Assembly: GCA_000403495.2 (NCBI GenBank)
Contig: KE159818.1
Span: 186,001-250,000 of the forward strand
Length of the DNA: 64,000 nt
Direction of reading: 5' to 3'
From: Lachnospiraceae bacterium 10-1
GTDB lineage: Bacteria > Bacillota > Clostridia > Lachnospirales > Lachnospiraceae
Position numbers and translations under genes: made by a program. The notes below the pieces were generated by a model that saw only the letters and a program-made list of their open reading frames with translations, was not told where the DNA came from and did not search any database. Positions 1 through 9,781 of the stretch are shown piece after piece; position 1 is the first letter of the stretch; the number at the start of each line of letters is the position of its first letter.

Positions 1-576
1 TTCCTTTGAATAAACTACTTTCAGCCTGCTTATTCCTCTCTTTTTTAATTCCCGGCGCATCACCTTTGCAAGAGGACAGATACTGGTCTCATAAATATCT
101 GCCACTTCAAATGCAGTTGGATCCGCCTTATTGCCTGCTCCCATAGAACTGATAATGGGAACACCTGCTTTATCTGCCCTGACTGCAAGCTCTATCTTTC
201 CTGCCACCGTGTCAATAGCATCCACCACATAATCATACTTGGAAAAGTCAAACCGGTCAGACGTTTCCGGCAAAAAAAAGACCTGATATTTATGGATAAC
301 CACATCCGGGTTAATTTCTTTCATTCTCTCTTCTGCCACGTCCACCTTATATTGTCCCAGCGTCTTATGAGTAGCAATAATCTGACGATTTAAATTTGAT
401 AAGCACACTTTATCATTGTCAATAATATCTACTGATCCTACGCCGCTTCGTACCAGCGCCTCCAGGGCATGGCCTCCCACTCCGCCAATTCCAAACACTG
501 CCACCTTTGCCTGCATAAGCTGCTCCACTGCCTTTTTCCCAAAAAGACGCTCCGTCCTTGAAAACTGCTCCCACAT
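1..576 (-). CDS. tcdA: tRNA threonylcarbamoyladenosine dehydratase TcdA (partial, C-terminus missing)
   Basis: This is an E1-like adenylating enzyme that in characterised bacteria cyclises t6A37 of tRNA to ct6A using ATP. I translated it by hand from the ATG at 576 to the window edge, about 192 residues with no stop. The start is preceded by a clear AAGGAG ribosome binding site. Visible motifs are the nucleotide-binding GIGGVGGHA near residue 30, DNDKVCLSNLNRQ shortly after, a DAIDT motif in mid-protein and the cysteine of SICPLAKVMRREL near the end. These match TcdA/CsdL better than MoeB or ThiF, which usually lie next to cofactor genes. The last 50 or so residues lie outside the window. Identification is secure at family level. 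Confidence 0.88.
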   Translation of the reverse strand, partial: MWEQFSRTERLFGKKAVEQLMQAKVAVFGIGGVGGHALEALVRSGVGSVDIIDNDKVCLSNLNRQIIATHKTLGQYKVDVAEERMKEINPDVVIHKYQVFFLPETSDRFDFSKYDYVVDAIDTVAGKIELAVRADKAGVPIISSMGAGNKADPTAFEVADIYETSICPLAKVMRRELKKRGISRLKVVYSKE

Positions 577-683
577 GCTCTGTCTCCTTTTCTAATCGAT
601 AATCATACCCATAAATGAAATGAATTCTTTGTCAATGTTTCTCTTCAAAGCCTTCCTGTCATATCCTGTTTAAGATATACAAC

Positions 684-709
684 ATGTGCGGCAGTTTCCT
701 GCCGCACAT
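684..709 (-). terminator. GC-rich hairpin downstream of glgP
   Basis: An 11-bp perfect stem (ATGTGCGGCAG with CTGCCGCACAT) closes a four-base loop that reads GAAA, a GNRA tetraloop, on the minus strand. It lies 12 bases past the glgP stop. The downstream T-tract is weak, so it may act as an mRNA 3'-end stabiliser as well as a terminator. Confidence 0.6.
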
Positions 710-721
710 ACGCAACTTTTA

Positions 722-3229
722 TCAAGTTTTATTTTTTCTTTTGGGAAGTGTCACCTTATCCAGATGCCATATCTCATCCACATATTCCTGAATGGTTCTG
801 TCTGACGTAAATTTACCACTGCATGCCACATTTAAGATAGCGCTTTTTGCCCATCCTTTTTCATCACGATATGCTTTCTCTACTTTCTTTTGTGCCTCAG
901 CATAAGCCTTAAAGTCTTTCAAAATAAAGTAAGTATCTGCTTTTGATGTGCTTAATGTATTTAACAGTGAATTATAAAGTGTACGGAATCTGTCAGGATC
1001 ATTTGGTGCATATGTCCCATTAATCAACTGCATTAACACTTTTCTCACATCAGGATCATTGTTAAAAATTTCCGAAGGATCGTACCCGCCATGATTTTCG
1101 TAATTAATTACTTCGTCAGAAGATAGCCCAAAGATAAATGCATTTTCTTCTCCCACTTCTTCCACGATCTCCACATTTGCACCATCCATCGTTCCAATTG
1201 TCAATGCACCATTTAACATAAACTTCATATTTCCCGTGCCAGATGCTTCTTTACTTGCTGTTGAAATCTGCTCCGAAACATCTGCCGCCGCAAAAATAAG
1301 CTCTGCATTGGATACTCTGTAGTTCTCTATAAATACAACCTTAATTTTTCCTTTGATGGCAGGATCATTATTTACCACATCCGCCACTGAAGTGATCAGC
1401 TTAATGGTCATCTTGGCATTATAATATCCTGCTGCCGCCTTTGCCCCAAAGATAAATGTTCTTGGATAAAAATCCATATCAGGGTTATCCTTAAGCTGAT
1501 TGTACAGGTACATTACATGAAGAATATTTAAAAGCTGACGTTTGTATTCATGAAGTCTCTTAACCTGTACATCAAAAATAGAGCGGGGATCAACTTCAAT
1601 TCCGTTATGCTCCTGAATATAGCGCGCAAGACGTACCTTATTTTGGTATTTTATGTTCATAAACTCCTGTTGAGCCTTCTCATCATCTGCATAAATCTTC
1701 AGCTTGCTGATTTTAGGAAGGTCTGTGATCCAGTCATTACCCACATGGGCAGTTACCCAATCGGCAAGAAGAGGATTTCCATGAAGCAGGAAACGTCTCT
1801 GTGTAATGCCATTGGTTTTATTATTAAATTTATCAGGCATCATTTCATAGAAGTCTTTAAGCTCCTGGTTCTTTAAGATTTCCGTATGAAGCCTTGCCAC
1901 ACCGTTAACGGAGAAACCTGCCACGATTGCAAGATGAGCCATCTTCACCTGACCGTCATAAATGATTGCCATCTTACGGATTTTTTCCTGATTGCCGGGA
2001 TACATTTCCTGTATCCTGATAATAAATCTGCGGTTAATCTCCTCAATAATCTGATAAATTCTGGGAAGCAGCCTTGAGAACAGTTCAATAGGCCATTTTT
2101 CCAATGCTTCCGACATAATTGTATGGTTTGTGTAAGCACAGGTTTTCGTGGTAACCGCCCACGCTTCATCCCAGGTTAAATAGAATTCGTCCATAAGAAT
2201 TCTCATCAATTCCGCAATCGCTACCGTGGGGTGCGTATCGTTCAACTGAAAAGTTACTTTCTCATAGAACTTTCTCACATCATTATGGCTTCTCATGTAC
2301 TTGGCTACTGCGGCCTGTACGGAAGCAGAAATAAAGAAATACTGCTGTTTTAAACGAAGTTCTTTCCCTGCATAGTGATTGTCATTGGGATAAAGAACTT
2401 CAACAATATTTCTTGCCAGATTTTCCTGTTCCACCGCCTTTTGATAGTCACCCTTATCAAAAGAATCCAGCTTAAAGCATTCTACCGGTTCCGCATCCCA
2501 AATGCGAAGTGTATTTACCATTCCATTTCCATAGCCTACAATGGGAAGATCATAAGGAATAGCCTTAACGCTCTGATAACCTTCCTGTACAAAATTACTT
2601 CTTCCATTTTCATCTATATGTACATTTACGTATCCGCCAAACTTAACTTCCTTTGCATACTCAGGTCTGCGCAGTTCAAAAGGATTTCCGTCAACCAGCC
2701 AGTTATCCGGTGCCTCCACCTGATAGCCATCCCTGATTTCCTGCTTAAACATTCCATAACGGTATCTGATACCGCATCCATAAGCTTCATATCCCAATGT
2801 GGCAAGGGAATCTAAAAAACATGCTGCAAGACGCCCTAAACCGCCATTTCCAAGAGCAGCATCCGGCTCCTGATCCTCAATCACATTCAAATCAAGCCCC
2901 AATTCCTCCAGCACTTCCTTTACCGGCTGATAAGCCTGCAGGTTAATGATATTATTTCCAAGAGCACGCCCCATAAGGAATTCCATAGACAGATAATAAA
3001 CCATCTTGGGATCCTGCTTTTCAAATTCCTTTTGGGATGTCAGCCAGTTATCAACCACAGCATCCTTGATTGCATAGGCAACGGCCTGAAAGATCTGCTG
3101 CTGGCTGGCCTCTTCCAATGTTTTCCTATATAATGTTTTTATATTATATAAGACGCTTCTTTTAAACAGTTCCTTATCAAAAGTAGGTGATACAGGCACT
3201 GATGCCGGTGCCGCCATTTTTTTAATCAT
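722..3229 (-). CDS. glgP: Glycogen/maltodextrin phosphorylase
   Basis: This PLP-dependent GT35 enzyme releases glucose-1-phosphate from alpha-1,4-glucans by phosphorolysis in the cytoplasm. The protein is 835 residues, slightly longer than Bacillus GlgP because of a basic C-terminal tail (KRKNKT). The PLP-binding region EASGTGNMKFMLNGALTIGT is intact near residue 660, and the N-terminal half carries DAALGNGGLGRLAACFLDS. I placed the start at 3229, six codons inside the longest frame, because GGAGGG lies five bases upstream of that ATG. It is flanked by its own promoter and a 3' hairpin, so it is probably a single-gene unit. No other glycogen gene is present in the window. Choice between glycogen and maltodextrin as the physiological substrate is open. 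Confidence 0.95.
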   Translation of the reverse strand: MIKKMAAPASVPVSPTFDKELFKRSVLYNIKTLYRKTLEEASQQQIFQAVAYAIKDAVVDNWLTSQKEFEKQDPKMVYYLSMEFLMGRALGNNIINLQAYQPVKEVLEELGLDLNVIEDQEPDAALGNGGLGRLAACFLDSLATLGYEAYGCGIRYRYGMFKQEIRDGYQVEAPDNWLVDGNPFELRRPEYAKEVKFGGYVNVHIDENGRSNFVQEGYQSVKAIPYDLPIVGYGNGMVNTLRIWDAEPVECFKLDSFDKGDYQKAVEQENLARNIVEVLYPNDNHYAGKELRLKQQYFFISASVQAAVAKYMRSHNDVRKFYEKVTFQLNDTHPTVAIAELMRILMDEFYLTWDEAWAVTTKTCAYTNHTIMSEALEKWPIELFSRLLPRIYQIIEEINRRFIIRIQEMYPGNQEKIRKMAIIYDGQVKMAHLAIVAGFSVNGVARLHTEILKNQELKDFYEMMPDKFNNKTNGITQRRFLLHGNPLLADWVTAHVGNDWITDLPKISKLKIYADDEKAQQEFMNIKYQNKVRLARYIQEHNGIEVDPRSIFDVQVKRLHEYKRQLLNILHVMYLYNQLKDNPDMDFYPRTFIFGAKAAAGYYNAKMTIKLITSVADVVNNDPAIKGKIKVVFIENYRVSNAELIFAAADVSEQISTASKEASGTGNMKFMLNGALTIGTMDGANVEIVEEVGEENAFIFGLSSDEVINYENHGGYDPSEIFNNDPDVRKVLMQLINGTYAPNDPDRFRTLYNSLLNTLSTSKADTYFILKDFKAYAEAQKKVEKAYRDEKGWAKSAILNVACSGKFTSDRTIQEYVDEIWHLDKVTLPKRKNKT

Positions 3230-3278
3230 AGTTTCCCTCCACTCCATTGGTTTTATTTTTGTAAATTATTTCTAAAAT

Positions 3279-3307
3279 ATTATACTATATCCGGAGAAGA
3301 ACCTCAA
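3279..3307 (-). promoter_or_regulatory. Predicted sigma-A promoter of glgP
   Basis: On the minus strand TTGAGG (3307-3302) and a consensus TATAAT (3284-3279) are separated by 17 bases. The expected transcript would have a 5' leader of about 45 bases. It lies immediately downstream of the ileS stop. Confidence 0.6.
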
Positions 3308-3314
3308 GATTTGC

Positions 3315-6300
3315 TCATATCTTCTCCACGCCAATTGTAACCTTTTCACCATTTACATTCCATTCTTTTTTATTTACAGTTTCCGTATCCGTAAGAATCT
3401 CGTCCGCTAATACTTTTTCTGCAATTGCCGGCTTATTTGCCATAACAATTTGAGCCACTTTAACATTTCCATTTACAAAAACCCTGATATGATCCATAAC
3501 TTCAAAACCTGCATCCTTACGCATAGTCTGAATTTTACTGATCACTTCATAGACAAATCCCTCTACTATCAATTCTTCGGAAAGATTGGTGTCCAAAACC
3601 ACCGTGGTATGATTATCAGCCTCAGTCACAAATCCTGCCTTCTGTGCCACATCAATGAGCAGGTCTTCTTCCGCAAGAGAAATCTCCACACCATTTACTT
3701 CAAACTTAAGAGCTCCTTCTGCCTTTAACTCTTTCATTGCCTTGGTACCATCCATTGTCTGAAGATATTCCCTGATGCCTCCAAGCTGTTTTCCATACTT
3801 GGGACCTACCGTCTTTAACTGGGGCTTAAAGCTATAACTTGTAAGATCGCTTACATCCTCTTTAAATACTGCTTCCTTTACATTTAGCTCATCTTCAATA
3901 ATGTTTTTAAAGTATTCATCAAGACTATGAGGTGCTTTCACATACATAACCCCGATAGGCTGGCGATTCTTAATATTCGCGGCATTGCGGGCAGCACGTC
4001 CCATCACCACAATATCCAGCACTTCCTCCATATTCTCTTCCAGTTTCTTATCAATCATGGAGTCATCCGCTTTAGGAAAATCACATAAATGAATGCTTTC
4101 AGGCGCTTCCCTATCATTACTCTTTACCAGATTTAAATAAATCTCTTCCGTCATAAAAGGAATCATCGGTGCCGCACATTTGCAAATCTCAACCAGCGCA
4201 GTATAAAGTGTCATATAAGCATTGATCTTATCCTGCTCCATACCTTTTGCCCAAAAACGTTCTCTGCAGCGGCGCACGTACCAGTTGCTCATTTCATCCA
4301 CAAAATTATCCAAAACCCTTGCCGCCTCGGGAATCCTGTAGTTATCCAGATTTGCGTCCACTTCTTTAATTGCGGTATTCAGCTTTGACAAAAGCCATTT
4401 GTCCATCACAGGAAGCTGACCATACTCTAAAGCGTATTTTGTTGCATCAAAATTATCGATATTAGCATAAAGGATAAAGAATGCGTAAGTGTTCCATAAG
4501 GTTCCCAGGAATTTGCGCTGTCCCTCCATCACTGCCTTGCCGTGAAATCTATTTGGAAGCCATGGTGCAGAATTAATATAAAAATACCAGCGGATGGCAT
4601 CTGCGCCGTAAGTGGAAAGGGCTTCAAAAGGATCTACCGCATTTCCTTTAGACTTACTCATTTTCTGCCCGTTTTCATCCTGCACATGCCCAAGCACAAT
4701 TACATTTTCGTAGGGTGCTTTGTTAAACAACAGCGTAGATTCCGCCATTAGCGAATAAAACCATCCTCTGGTCTGATCCACTGCTTCCGAAATGAACTGG
4801 GCTGGAAATTGTGCTTCAAACAGCTCTTTATTTTCAAAAGGATAGTGATGCTGCGCAAAAGGCATTGCACCTGAATCAAACCAACAGTCAATTACCTCCG
4901 GCACTCTCTTCATAGTCTTACCGCACTTAGGACAGGTACAGGTGATTTCATCAATGTACGGCCTGTGCAGCTCCACTGTCTTTGCCGATGGGTTGCCGCT
5001 TAAACTTTCTAATTCTTCTCTGGAACCAATAGCCTGCTGATGTCCACAGTCCTCACACTCCCAGATATTTAAAGGCGTCCCCCAGTAACGGTTTCTGGAA
5101 ACACCCCAGTCCTGAATATTTTCAAGCCAGTTTCCAAAGCGGCCTTCCCCAATGGATTCCGGAATCCAGTTAACTGTCTTATTATTGCGCACCAAATCGT
5201 CACGCACCGCTGTCATCTTAATAAACCAGGATTCTCTTGCATAATAAATAAGCGGGGTGTCGCATCTCCAGCAGAAAGGATAATCATGTTCAAACTTAGG
5301 TGCATCAAACAGCTTTCCCTCTTTATCCAGATCAATTAAAATATCCTTGTCCGCATCCTTCACAAATTTACCGGCATAAGGAGTTTCCTCGGTCATGTTT
5401 CCTTTGCCATCCACAAACTGAACAAAAGGCAGATCATATTTGCGTCCCACCTGGGCATCATCTTCACCAAAAGCAGGTGCAATATGAACAATACCAGTAC
5501 CGTCTGTCATAGTAACGTAATTATCGCAAGTCACAAAATGTCCTTTTTTATGTTGCTTTGCCGCAGATTCTCCTGTACAGGCAAACAAAGGCTCATATTC
5601 TTTGTATTCCAGATCTTTTCCTGTAAAAGTATCCAGAACTTCATATGCTGCTTTTCCTTCTTCTGCAAGTTTTCCTAACACCGTATCAAGCAGTGCCTGC
5701 GCCAGATAATAAATATTACCATCTGCCGCTTTTACCTTTACGTAAGTTTCCTCCGGATTCACGCAAAGGGCCACATTAGAAGGCAGTGTCCAGGGCGTTG
5801 TGGTCCATGCCAGAAAATAAGCGTCTTCTCCCACTACCTTAAAGCGCACTACAGCAGAACGCTCTTTAACTGCTTTATACCCTTGGGCAACTTCATGAGA
5901 GGAAAGCGGCGTTCCACATCTGGGACAGTAAGGAACAATTTTAAAGCCTTTGTAAAGCAGCCCTTTATCCCAAATCTGTTTCAATGCCCACCATTCTGAC
6001 TCAATAAAATTGTCATGATAGGTCACATAAGGATCATCCATATCCGCCCAAAAACCAACTGTTGCGGAAAAGTCTTCCCACATGCCTTTATATTTCCATA
6101 CGCTTTCCTTACACTTATCAATAAATGGAGCCAGACCATATTCCTCGATCTGCTCTTTTCCATCTAAGTTAAGCAGTCCTTCCACTTCCAGCTCCACCGG
6201 AAGTCCATGTGTGTCCCATCCGGCTTTTCTAGGAACCATATACCCTTTCATGGTACGATATCTGGGGATCATATCCTTGATAACGCGCGTCAGCACATGA

Positions 6301-6470
6301 CCGATGTGGGGTTTTCCATTTGCGGTAGGCGGACCGTCATAAAATGTGTATGTGGGACCTTCTTTTCTGTTTTCCATGCTCTTTTTAAAAATGTCATTTT
6401 CCCGCCAGAATTTTTCAATTTCTTTTTCCCGGTTTACAAAATTTAAATCTGAAGATACTTTCTGATACAT
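3315..6470 (-). CDS. ileS: Isoleucyl-tRNA synthetase, long (type 2) form
   Basis: This enzyme charges tRNA-Ile and edits misactivated valine. The 1051-residue protein has the class I HIGH signature as KPHIGH (within PPTANGKPHIGHV, near residue 55) and KMSKS near residue 600, with the CP1 editing insertion between them and an anticodon-binding domain after residue 700. Cysteine pairs in mid-protein (CPRCG, CPKCG) are probably zinc ligands. Its length and lack of the E. coli-type C-terminal zinc finger fit the eukaryote-like IleRS2 clade, a clade known for low mupirocin sensitivity; that phenotype is inference here. The ATG at 6470 follows AAAGGA. Expression is controlled by the T-box leader directly upstream. 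Confidence 0.96.
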   Translation of the reverse strand: MYQKVSSDLNFVNREKEIEKFWRENDIFKKSMENRKEGPTYTFYDGPPTANGKPHIGHVLTRVIKDMIPRYRTMKGYMVPRKAGWDTHGLPVELEVEGLLNLDGKEQIEEYGLAPFIDKCKESVWKYKGMWEDFSATVGFWADMDDPYVTYHDNFIESEWWALKQIWDKGLLYKGFKIVPYCPRCGTPLSSHEVAQGYKAVKERSAVVRFKVVGEDAYFLAWTTTPWTLPSNVALCVNPEETYVKVKAADGNIYYLAQALLDTVLGKLAEEGKAAYEVLDTFTGKDLEYKEYEPLFACTGESAAKQHKKGHFVTCDNYVTMTDGTGIVHIAPAFGEDDAQVGRKYDLPFVQFVDGKGNMTEETPYAGKFVKDADKDILIDLDKEGKLFDAPKFEHDYPFCWRCDTPLIYYARESWFIKMTAVRDDLVRNNKTVNWIPESIGEGRFGNWLENIQDWGVSRNRYWGTPLNIWECEDCGHQQAIGSREELESLSGNPSAKTVELHRPYIDEITCTCPKCGKTMKRVPEVIDCWFDSGAMPFAQHHYPFENKELFEAQFPAQFISEAVDQTRGWFYSLMAESTLLFNKAPYENVIVLGHVQDENGQKMSKSKGNAVDPFEALSTYGADAIRWYFYINSAPWLPNRFHGKAVMEGQRKFLGTLWNTYAFFILYANIDNFDATKYALEYGQLPVMDKWLLSKLNTAIKEVDANLDNYRIPEAARVLDNFVDEMSNWYVRRCRERFWAKGMEQDKINAYMTLYTALVEICKCAAPMIPFMTEEIYLNLVKSNDREAPESIHLCDFPKADDSMIDKKLEENMEEVLDIVVMGRAARNAANIKNRQPIGVMYVKAPHSLDEYFKNIIEDELNVKEAVFKEDVSDLTSYSFKPQLKTVGPKYGKQLGGIREYLQTMDGTKAMKELKAEGALKFEVNGVEISLAEEDLLIDVAQKAGFVTEADNHTTVVLDTNLSEELIVEGFVYEVISKIQTMRKDAGFEVMDHIRVFVNGNVKVAQIVMANKPAIAEKVLADEILTDTETVNKKEWNVNGEKVTIGVEKI

Positions 6471-6542
6471 AACTATTTCCTTTCTTTTTTAATCTTGAGC
6501 TGTTTTTCTGCATCAAAACAGTTCAAATATCTTTATTGCCGC

Positions 6543-6806
6543 AAAATAAAAACCCCGTCCGTAAATAGGACGGGGCCGTCTCAGCCACGTTAAACCACCT
6601 GTTTACTCATACGCACCGATTAGACTACGGATTAATATGCAATCCTGTAACGGTGGACACCGGCTAAACTTACTTGCCATAAGCTTTCAGTCCGCAGCTC
6701 AGAAGTGATATTCGCTGTTTTTCTACTTATACCGGCTCCCACCTTTTCCAGCTCTCTTAAATGTTCAAAAAACAGTTACTGTCTTCATCATTGCCTTTAC
6801 TTTTAA
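6543..6806 (-). ncRNA. T-box riboswitch (tRNA-Ile sensing) with intrinsic terminator
   Basis: The ileS leader carries the elements of a T-box. The conserved T-box core reads AGGTGGTTTAACGTGG on the minus strand (6600-6585). It is followed by a strong terminator whose arms CCCCGTCC and GGACGGGG (6575-6553) precede a T-rich run. Further upstream are an AGAGA-type element near 6755 and a GNUG-like GGTGGG. The putative specifier lies in GAATATCAC, where ATC (6709-6707) is an isoleucine codon, agreeing with the downstream gene. Family knowledge says uncharged tRNA-Ile pairs with the specifier and the T-box bulge and prevents termination. Exact stem boundaries are estimated. Confidence 0.92.
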
Positions 6807-6807
6807 A

Positions 6808-6837
6808 AACGTACATCAAAAAGGCTGGTTTTGTCAA
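6808..6837 (-). promoter_or_regulatory. Predicted promoter of the ileS T-box transcript
   Basis: A consensus TTGACA (6837-6832) is followed after 18 bases by TACGTT (6813-6808) on the minus strand, placing the transcript start just upstream of the T-box stem I. The -10 is weak, so this is a moderate call. Confidence 0.5.
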
Positions 6838-6951
6838 GTAGTTGCTTAAAATAAATTTCATTAATTCATAGACGGGTGCTTTTTCCTGGTGTAAAATAAA
6901 TACGTAAAAGGATTGAAGCGTTTCTTCTCTGCTTCAGAAAGGCATCAGGTT

Positions 6952-8196
6952 ATGGAAGACAAAAAAGAAGAAATTTACTTGGAATCAAATGGAGATTTTC
7001 GAATGAGGGAACTTGATAAAAGTGACTTGGAACAATTTAATGCCCTGCTCCAATACGCTTTTCAGGTTACTTCCTACGATTTATTTCAAACCGGCTGGGA
7101 ACAAGATGAAATCAAATACGCAAAAAGGCCGATTCTGGAGGAAGCTTACGTTCTCGGCTGGTTTTATAAAGAAAAACTGGCATCCATGATCGTGGTTTAT
7201 TCCATGAAAGTTAATATTCATGACGAAATAATGGACATGGGCGGCATTACCGGTGTTGCCACCTATCCGGAATACACAGGAAGAGGCCTGATTCATTCTC
7301 TTATGAAACATGCCCTCAATTATATTCATGAACAGGAAATGCCGATTTCCTTTCTTTATCCTTATTCCATTCCTTTTTACAGGAAAATGGGATGGGAGAT
7401 CGTTTCAGATAAATTAACCTTTACCGTAAAAGACACCCAGCTTCCTAAACCCCGCCCTGTTACGGGAATGGTGGAGCGTGTCAGTCTTGATTCTGATGAT
7501 TACCATAATGTGCATTCTTACTTTGCCCTGCAGCGTCATGGCTGCCTGATCCGGGACACCTTATCCTGGGAAGAATACTGGCGCTGGGATAATGATGATA
7601 TGATTGCAGCAGTCTATTACAATAAAGATCACAAGCCTTTAGGCTATGTGGTTTACTACATTGCCAATGAAATTTTTCACATTAAGGAAATGGTTTATTT
7701 AAATATTGAAGCCAACTATGGCTTGTGGAATTACATCAGCGCTCACTTTTCTATGGTCACACAAGTCCAGGGCGACAACTACTCCGGCGAGCCTATGGCA
7801 TATCTTTTTGAGGACAGTGAAATCACAGAAACAATTTCCCCCTATATTATGGCAAGAATTGTTAATGTACGCGACTTTCTGGAATACTATCCTTATCAAA
7901 TCCTGCCCGAAGATTTTAAACTTCATTTTAAGGTTCATGATCCAATGGCTCCCTGGAATGAAGGCGACTATATGGTTTTCTGGCATGAGGGCGAAACCAT
8001 TTGTGAACAGGTGGAAAACAATCAGTCCATCAATGTAGTCGAGCTTGATGTAAATACTTTAACTGCCATGATGATGGGATATAAGCGTCCTTCCTATCTG
8101 TATGAACATGAAAAAATTCAGACAGAATACTATATGCTGACCTGGCTGGAACGATTGATTCCCGTTGAAAAACCATATTTTTCAGATTACTTTTAA
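6952..8196 (+). CDS. Eis-like GNAT family N-acetyltransferase
   Basis: The product resembles the Eis family: an N-terminal GNAT domain, a second GNAT-like domain and a C-terminal SCP2-like region. Characterised Eis proteins acetylate amines such as aminoglycosides or lysines using acetyl-CoA; the substrate here is unknown. The acetyl-CoA pyrophosphate-binding segment is visible as VATYPEYTGRGLIHSLMKHA around residue 95-115, followed by FLYPYSIPFYRKMGW, typical of the family. I chose the ATG at 6952 (414 residues) rather than a TTG at 6913, because AGAAAGG sits about nine bases before the ATG and the TTG has no usable site. It is followed 13 bases later by pncB and probably cotranscribed. A weak promoter (TAGACG, 17 bases, TAAAAT) precedes it near 6870-6898. 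Confidence 0.8.
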   Translation: MEDKKEEIYLESNGDFRMRELDKSDLEQFNALLQYAFQVTSYDLFQTGWEQDEIKYAKRPILEEAYVLGWFYKEKLASMIVVYSMKVNIHDEIMDMGGITGVATYPEYTGRGLIHSLMKHALNYIHEQEMPISFLYPYSIPFYRKMGWEIVSDKLTFTVKDTQLPKPRPVTGMVERVSLDSDDYHNVHSYFALQRHGCLIRDTLSWEEYWRWDNDDMIAAVYYNKDHKPLGYVVYYIANEIFHIKEMVYLNIEANYGLWNYISAHFSMVTQVQGDNYSGEPMAYLFEDSEITETISPYIMARIVNVRDFLEYYPYQILPEDFKLHFKVHDPMAPWNEGDYMVFWHEGETICEQVENNQSINVVELDVNTLTAMMMGYKRPSYLYEHEKIQTEYYMLTWLERLIPVEKPYFSDYF

Positions 8197-8209
8197 AAAG
8201 GAGCTTTTT

Positions 8210-9688
8210 ATGGACAGACAAAACTTAACACTGCTAACAGATCTTTATGAACTAACCATGATGCAGGGCTATTTTAAACACAAGGATCAAAATGAAACTG
8301 TTATTTTCGATGCTTTCTACAGAACCAATCCCTGCAATGGCGGTTATGCAATTGCTGCCGGTTTGGAACAATTGGTCAACTACATAAAAGAGCTGCATTT
8401 TTCTAAAGAAGATATTAATTACCTGGCAAGCTTAAACATTTTTGATAATGATTTTTTAGATTACCTTGCAGATTTTAAATTTTCCGGTGATATTTATGCC
8501 ATACCGGAAGGCACTGTTGTTTTTCCAAGAGAGCCTTTGGTCAAAGTAATTGCACCAATTATGGAAGCCCAGCTAGTGGAAACTGCCATTCTCAATATCA
8601 TTAACCACCAAAGCCTGATTGCCACAAAAGCTGCCCGGGTTTGCTACGCTGCCAAGGGAGACGGTATTATGGAATTTGGACTCCGCCGTGCACAAGGGCC
8701 TGATGCCGGAATTTATGGAGCACGCGCTGCTGTAATCGGAGGATGCATTGGAACCTCCAATGTACTTTGCGGACAGCTTTTTGATGTCCCTGTAAAAGGC
8801 ACACATGCCCATAGCTGGATTATGAGTTTTCCTGATGAATATACTGCTTTCAAAACCTATGCAGACATGTATCCTACTGCCTGTATTTTGCTGGTGGATA
8901 CCTATGATACATTAAAATCAGGTGTTCCAAATGCCATTCGGGTATTTCAGGAAATGCAGAAAGAAGGCATTCCTCTTACTTATTACGGAATCCGTTTAGA
9001 CAGCGGCGACTTAGCATATCTGTCCAAAAAAGCCCGCAAAATGCTGGACGATGCCGGATTTACAGATGCAGTTATTTCCGCATCCAATGATCTGGATGAA
9101 TATTTAATTGAAAGTTTAAAGCTTCAGGGAGCCGCAATTACTTCCTGGGGAGTAGGAACCAACCTGATTACTTCCAAGGACAATCCTGCCTTTGGCGGTG
9201 TTTATAAACTGGCAGCCCTGATGGGAGAAGATGGAAACTTTATTCCTAAAATTAAATTATCGGAAAATACTGAAAAAGTAACAAATCCCGGCAATAAAAC
9301 AATTTATAGGATATATGAAAAGGACACAGGCAAATTGAAAGCAGATTTAATCTGCCTTGTTGAAGAAAATTTTTCAGAAGAAGAAGCTCTCCTTCTTTTT
9401 GATCCTTTAGAGCCTTGGAAGAAAACCAGACTGGAAGCAGGTACCTTTACCTTACGTGAATTAATGATTCCCGTATTTAAAAACGGAGAATGCTGTTATA
9501 ACTCACCAAAGGTTATGGAAATCAGAGGTTACTGCCAGCAGGAATTAGATACTCTATGGGACGAAACCAAGCGTTTTGTAAATCCTCATAAAGTTTATGT
9601 GGATCTATCTAAAAAACTATATGATATTAAGATTGACCTGTTAGATCAAATGAGCGAAAAATCAGATTCACAGGCATCAGCACAGTAA
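8210..9688 (+). CDS. pncB: Nicotinate phosphoribosyltransferase
   Basis: This enzyme makes nicotinate mononucleotide from nicotinic acid and PRPP, the entry step of NAD salvage. The protein is 492 residues, a normal length. Family signatures are NLTLLTDLYELTMMQGYF at the N-terminus, EFGLRRAQGPDAG near residue 155, GTHAHSWIMSF near residue 200 and YYGIRLDSGDLAYLSKKAR near residue 260. The start at 8210 has AAAAAGGAG upstream; the longer frame from 8165 overlaps the preceding gene and is not needed. It is followed by a strong bidirectional terminator. No other NAD-biosynthesis gene lies in the window. Confidence 0.95.
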   Translation: MDRQNLTLLTDLYELTMMQGYFKHKDQNETVIFDAFYRTNPCNGGYAIAAGLEQLVNYIKELHFSKEDINYLASLNIFDNDFLDYLADFKFSGDIYAIPEGTVVFPREPLVKVIAPIMEAQLVETAILNIINHQSLIATKAARVCYAAKGDGIMEFGLRRAQGPDAGIYGARAAVIGGCIGTSNVLCGQLFDVPVKGTHAHSWIMSFPDEYTAFKTYADMYPTACILLVDTYDTLKSGVPNAIRVFQEMQKEGIPLTYYGIRLDSGDLAYLSKKARKMLDDAGFTDAVISASNDLDEYLIESLKLQGAAITSWGVGTNLITSKDNPAFGGVYKLAALMGEDGNFIPKIKLSENTEKVTNPGNKTIYRIYEKDTGKLKADLICLVEENFSEEEALLLFDPLEPWKKTRLEAGTFTLRELMIPVFKNGECCYNSPKVMEIRGYCQQELDTLWDETKRFVNPHKVYVDLSKKLYDIKIDLLDQMSEKSDSQASAQ

Positions 9689-9718
9689 ACTTGTGATTTC
9701 CCAAATGACTGAGAAAAC

Positions 9719-9766
9719 AAAAAAACAGGTGTTGCCCACATTTTTCAGGACAACACCTGTTTTTGC
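9719..9766. terminator. Bidirectional intrinsic terminator after pncB
   Basis: AAAACAGGTGTTG pairs with CAACACCTGTTTT around a 16-base loop. The A-tract on one side and T-tract on the other make it functional in both directions, between pncB (plus) and the amidohydrolase operon (minus). Confidence 0.8.
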
Positions 9767-9781
9767 ATTTACTCTATACCT

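Noticed and set aside
1550-2815. Several plus-strand open frames of 63-146 codons inside glgP
   Set aside because: They lie antisense to a strongly conserved gene, have no ribosome binding sites and no recognisable domains.
7706-8038. 110-codon plus-strand frame inside the Eis-like gene
   Set aside because: It is a shifted frame within a well-supported coding sequence, with no initiation signal.
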